From: an uncultured Legionella sp. | Lineage (GTDB): Bacteria > Pseudomonadota > Gammaproteobacteria > Legionellales > Legionellaceae | Assembly (NCBI GenBank): GCA_903885895.1 | Contig: CAISKC010000308.1 | Coordinates: 1 to 6,575 of the forward strand | Direction of reading: 5' to 3' | DNA: 6,575 nucleotides | Shown here: positions 6,313 through 6,575 of the stretch, piece by piece | Layout: every line of letters starts with the position of its first letter | Numbering within the stretch: the stretch's first letter is position 1 | The notes under the pieces: generated by a model | Seen by the model: only the letters and a program-made list of their open reading frames with translations | Databases searched by the model: none | Told to the model about the DNA's origin: nothing | Program-made: the position numbers and the translations under genes

Positions 6313-6575
6313 TTAATTACCAGCTAGAATAGACATCACTGCCATGCGTATAGCAATACCAAAGGTCACTTGATTCAGAATCACAGATTGAGGGCCATCA
6401 GCAACAGCCGAATCAATTTCCACTCCACGATTCATGGGGCCTGGATGCATGACAATGGCATCGGGCTTTGCCAATCCCAAACGTTCTTGTGTAAGACCAT
6501 ATTGCTTAAAGAAAGCAGCACCCTCAGGAACTTGACCAGCCTCCATGCGTTCTTTTTGAATCCGCAAGGTCATGA
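6313..6575 (-). CDS. pyrB: Aspartate carbamoyltransferase catalytic subunit, C-terminal part
   Basis: About 87 codons of the 3' end are present; the gene continues past the right edge, so the ATG at 6573 is an internal methionine, not the start. The enzyme joins carbamoyl phosphate and L-aspartate to N-carbamoyl-L-aspartate, the committed step of pyrimidine synthesis in the cytoplasm. The fragment shows RIQKERM near its beginning, the family signature HPGPMNRGVEID (substrate-binding loop of the aspartate domain), and the closing helix with QVTFGIAIRMAVM before the TAA at 6315-6313. A full-length protein is usually a little over 300 residues. In many betaproteobacteria pyrC follows pyrB; here a glycosyltransferase gene begins 11 nt later, so the polysaccharide genes may share the pyr transcript. 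Base composition here is visibly higher in GC than in the genes further left. Confidence 0.96.
   Translation of the reverse strand, partial: MTLRIQKERMEAGQVPEGAAFFKQYGLTQERLGLAKPDAIVMHPGPMNRGVEIDSAVADGPQSVILNQVTFGIAIRMAVMSILAGN

Noticed and set aside
1..6575. tRNA, rRNA, CRISPR arrays or insertion-sequence ends
   Set aside because: No cloverleaf, regularly spaced direct repeats, transposase motifs or terminal inverted repeats were seen on either strand.

Overview
The window looks like the edge of a surface-polysaccharide (O-antigen or capsule type) gene cluster joined to a housekeeping pyrimidine gene. Every intact gene lies on the minus strand, so transcription runs from high to low coordinates. 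The 3' end of pyrB, the HPGP-NRG style of its product and a moderate-to-low GC content suggest a betaproteobacterium, most likely Polynucleobacter or a relative. The genus is an inference from a short partial protein.

Layout in order of transcription: the C-terminal part of pyrB (6575-6313, cut by the right edge); a GT-B/GT4-type glycosyltransferase 11 nt behind it, with a GTG start (6301-4952); a GT-A-like DUF6492-type putative glycosyltransferase that starts at a TTG overlapping the previous stop (4955-4056); about 670 nt with no intact gene (4055-3390); a DUF268 methyltransferase-like protein (3389-2580); a large two-domain protein with a GT-A-like N-terminus and a GT-D (DUF1792) C-terminus (2570-837); and a GT2 glycosyltransferase that starts inside the stop codon of its predecessor (TAATG) and runs off the left edge (837-1).

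The gene-free gap is a graveyard. It holds a hexapeptide-repeat acetyltransferase pseudogene spread over several frames, flanked by three shorter coding-like scraps, one of which starts at a TAATG junction exactly like the intact one at 837. A 21-base AT-rich palindrome lies in the same gap.

The intact glycosyltransferases probably assemble a repeat unit of a cell-surface glycan, with the decayed acetyltransferase once decorating it. Tight spacing and overlapping start/stop codons indicate one co-transcribed, translationally coupled unit, possibly read in part from the pyrB promoter outside the window. Local GC falls sharply from pyrB (about 55% in 6421-6480) into the cluster (about 23% in 1681-1740, a low extreme), as expected for laterally acquired or fast-turnover polysaccharide genes. 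Neither donor and acceptor sugars nor linkages can be read from the sequence.
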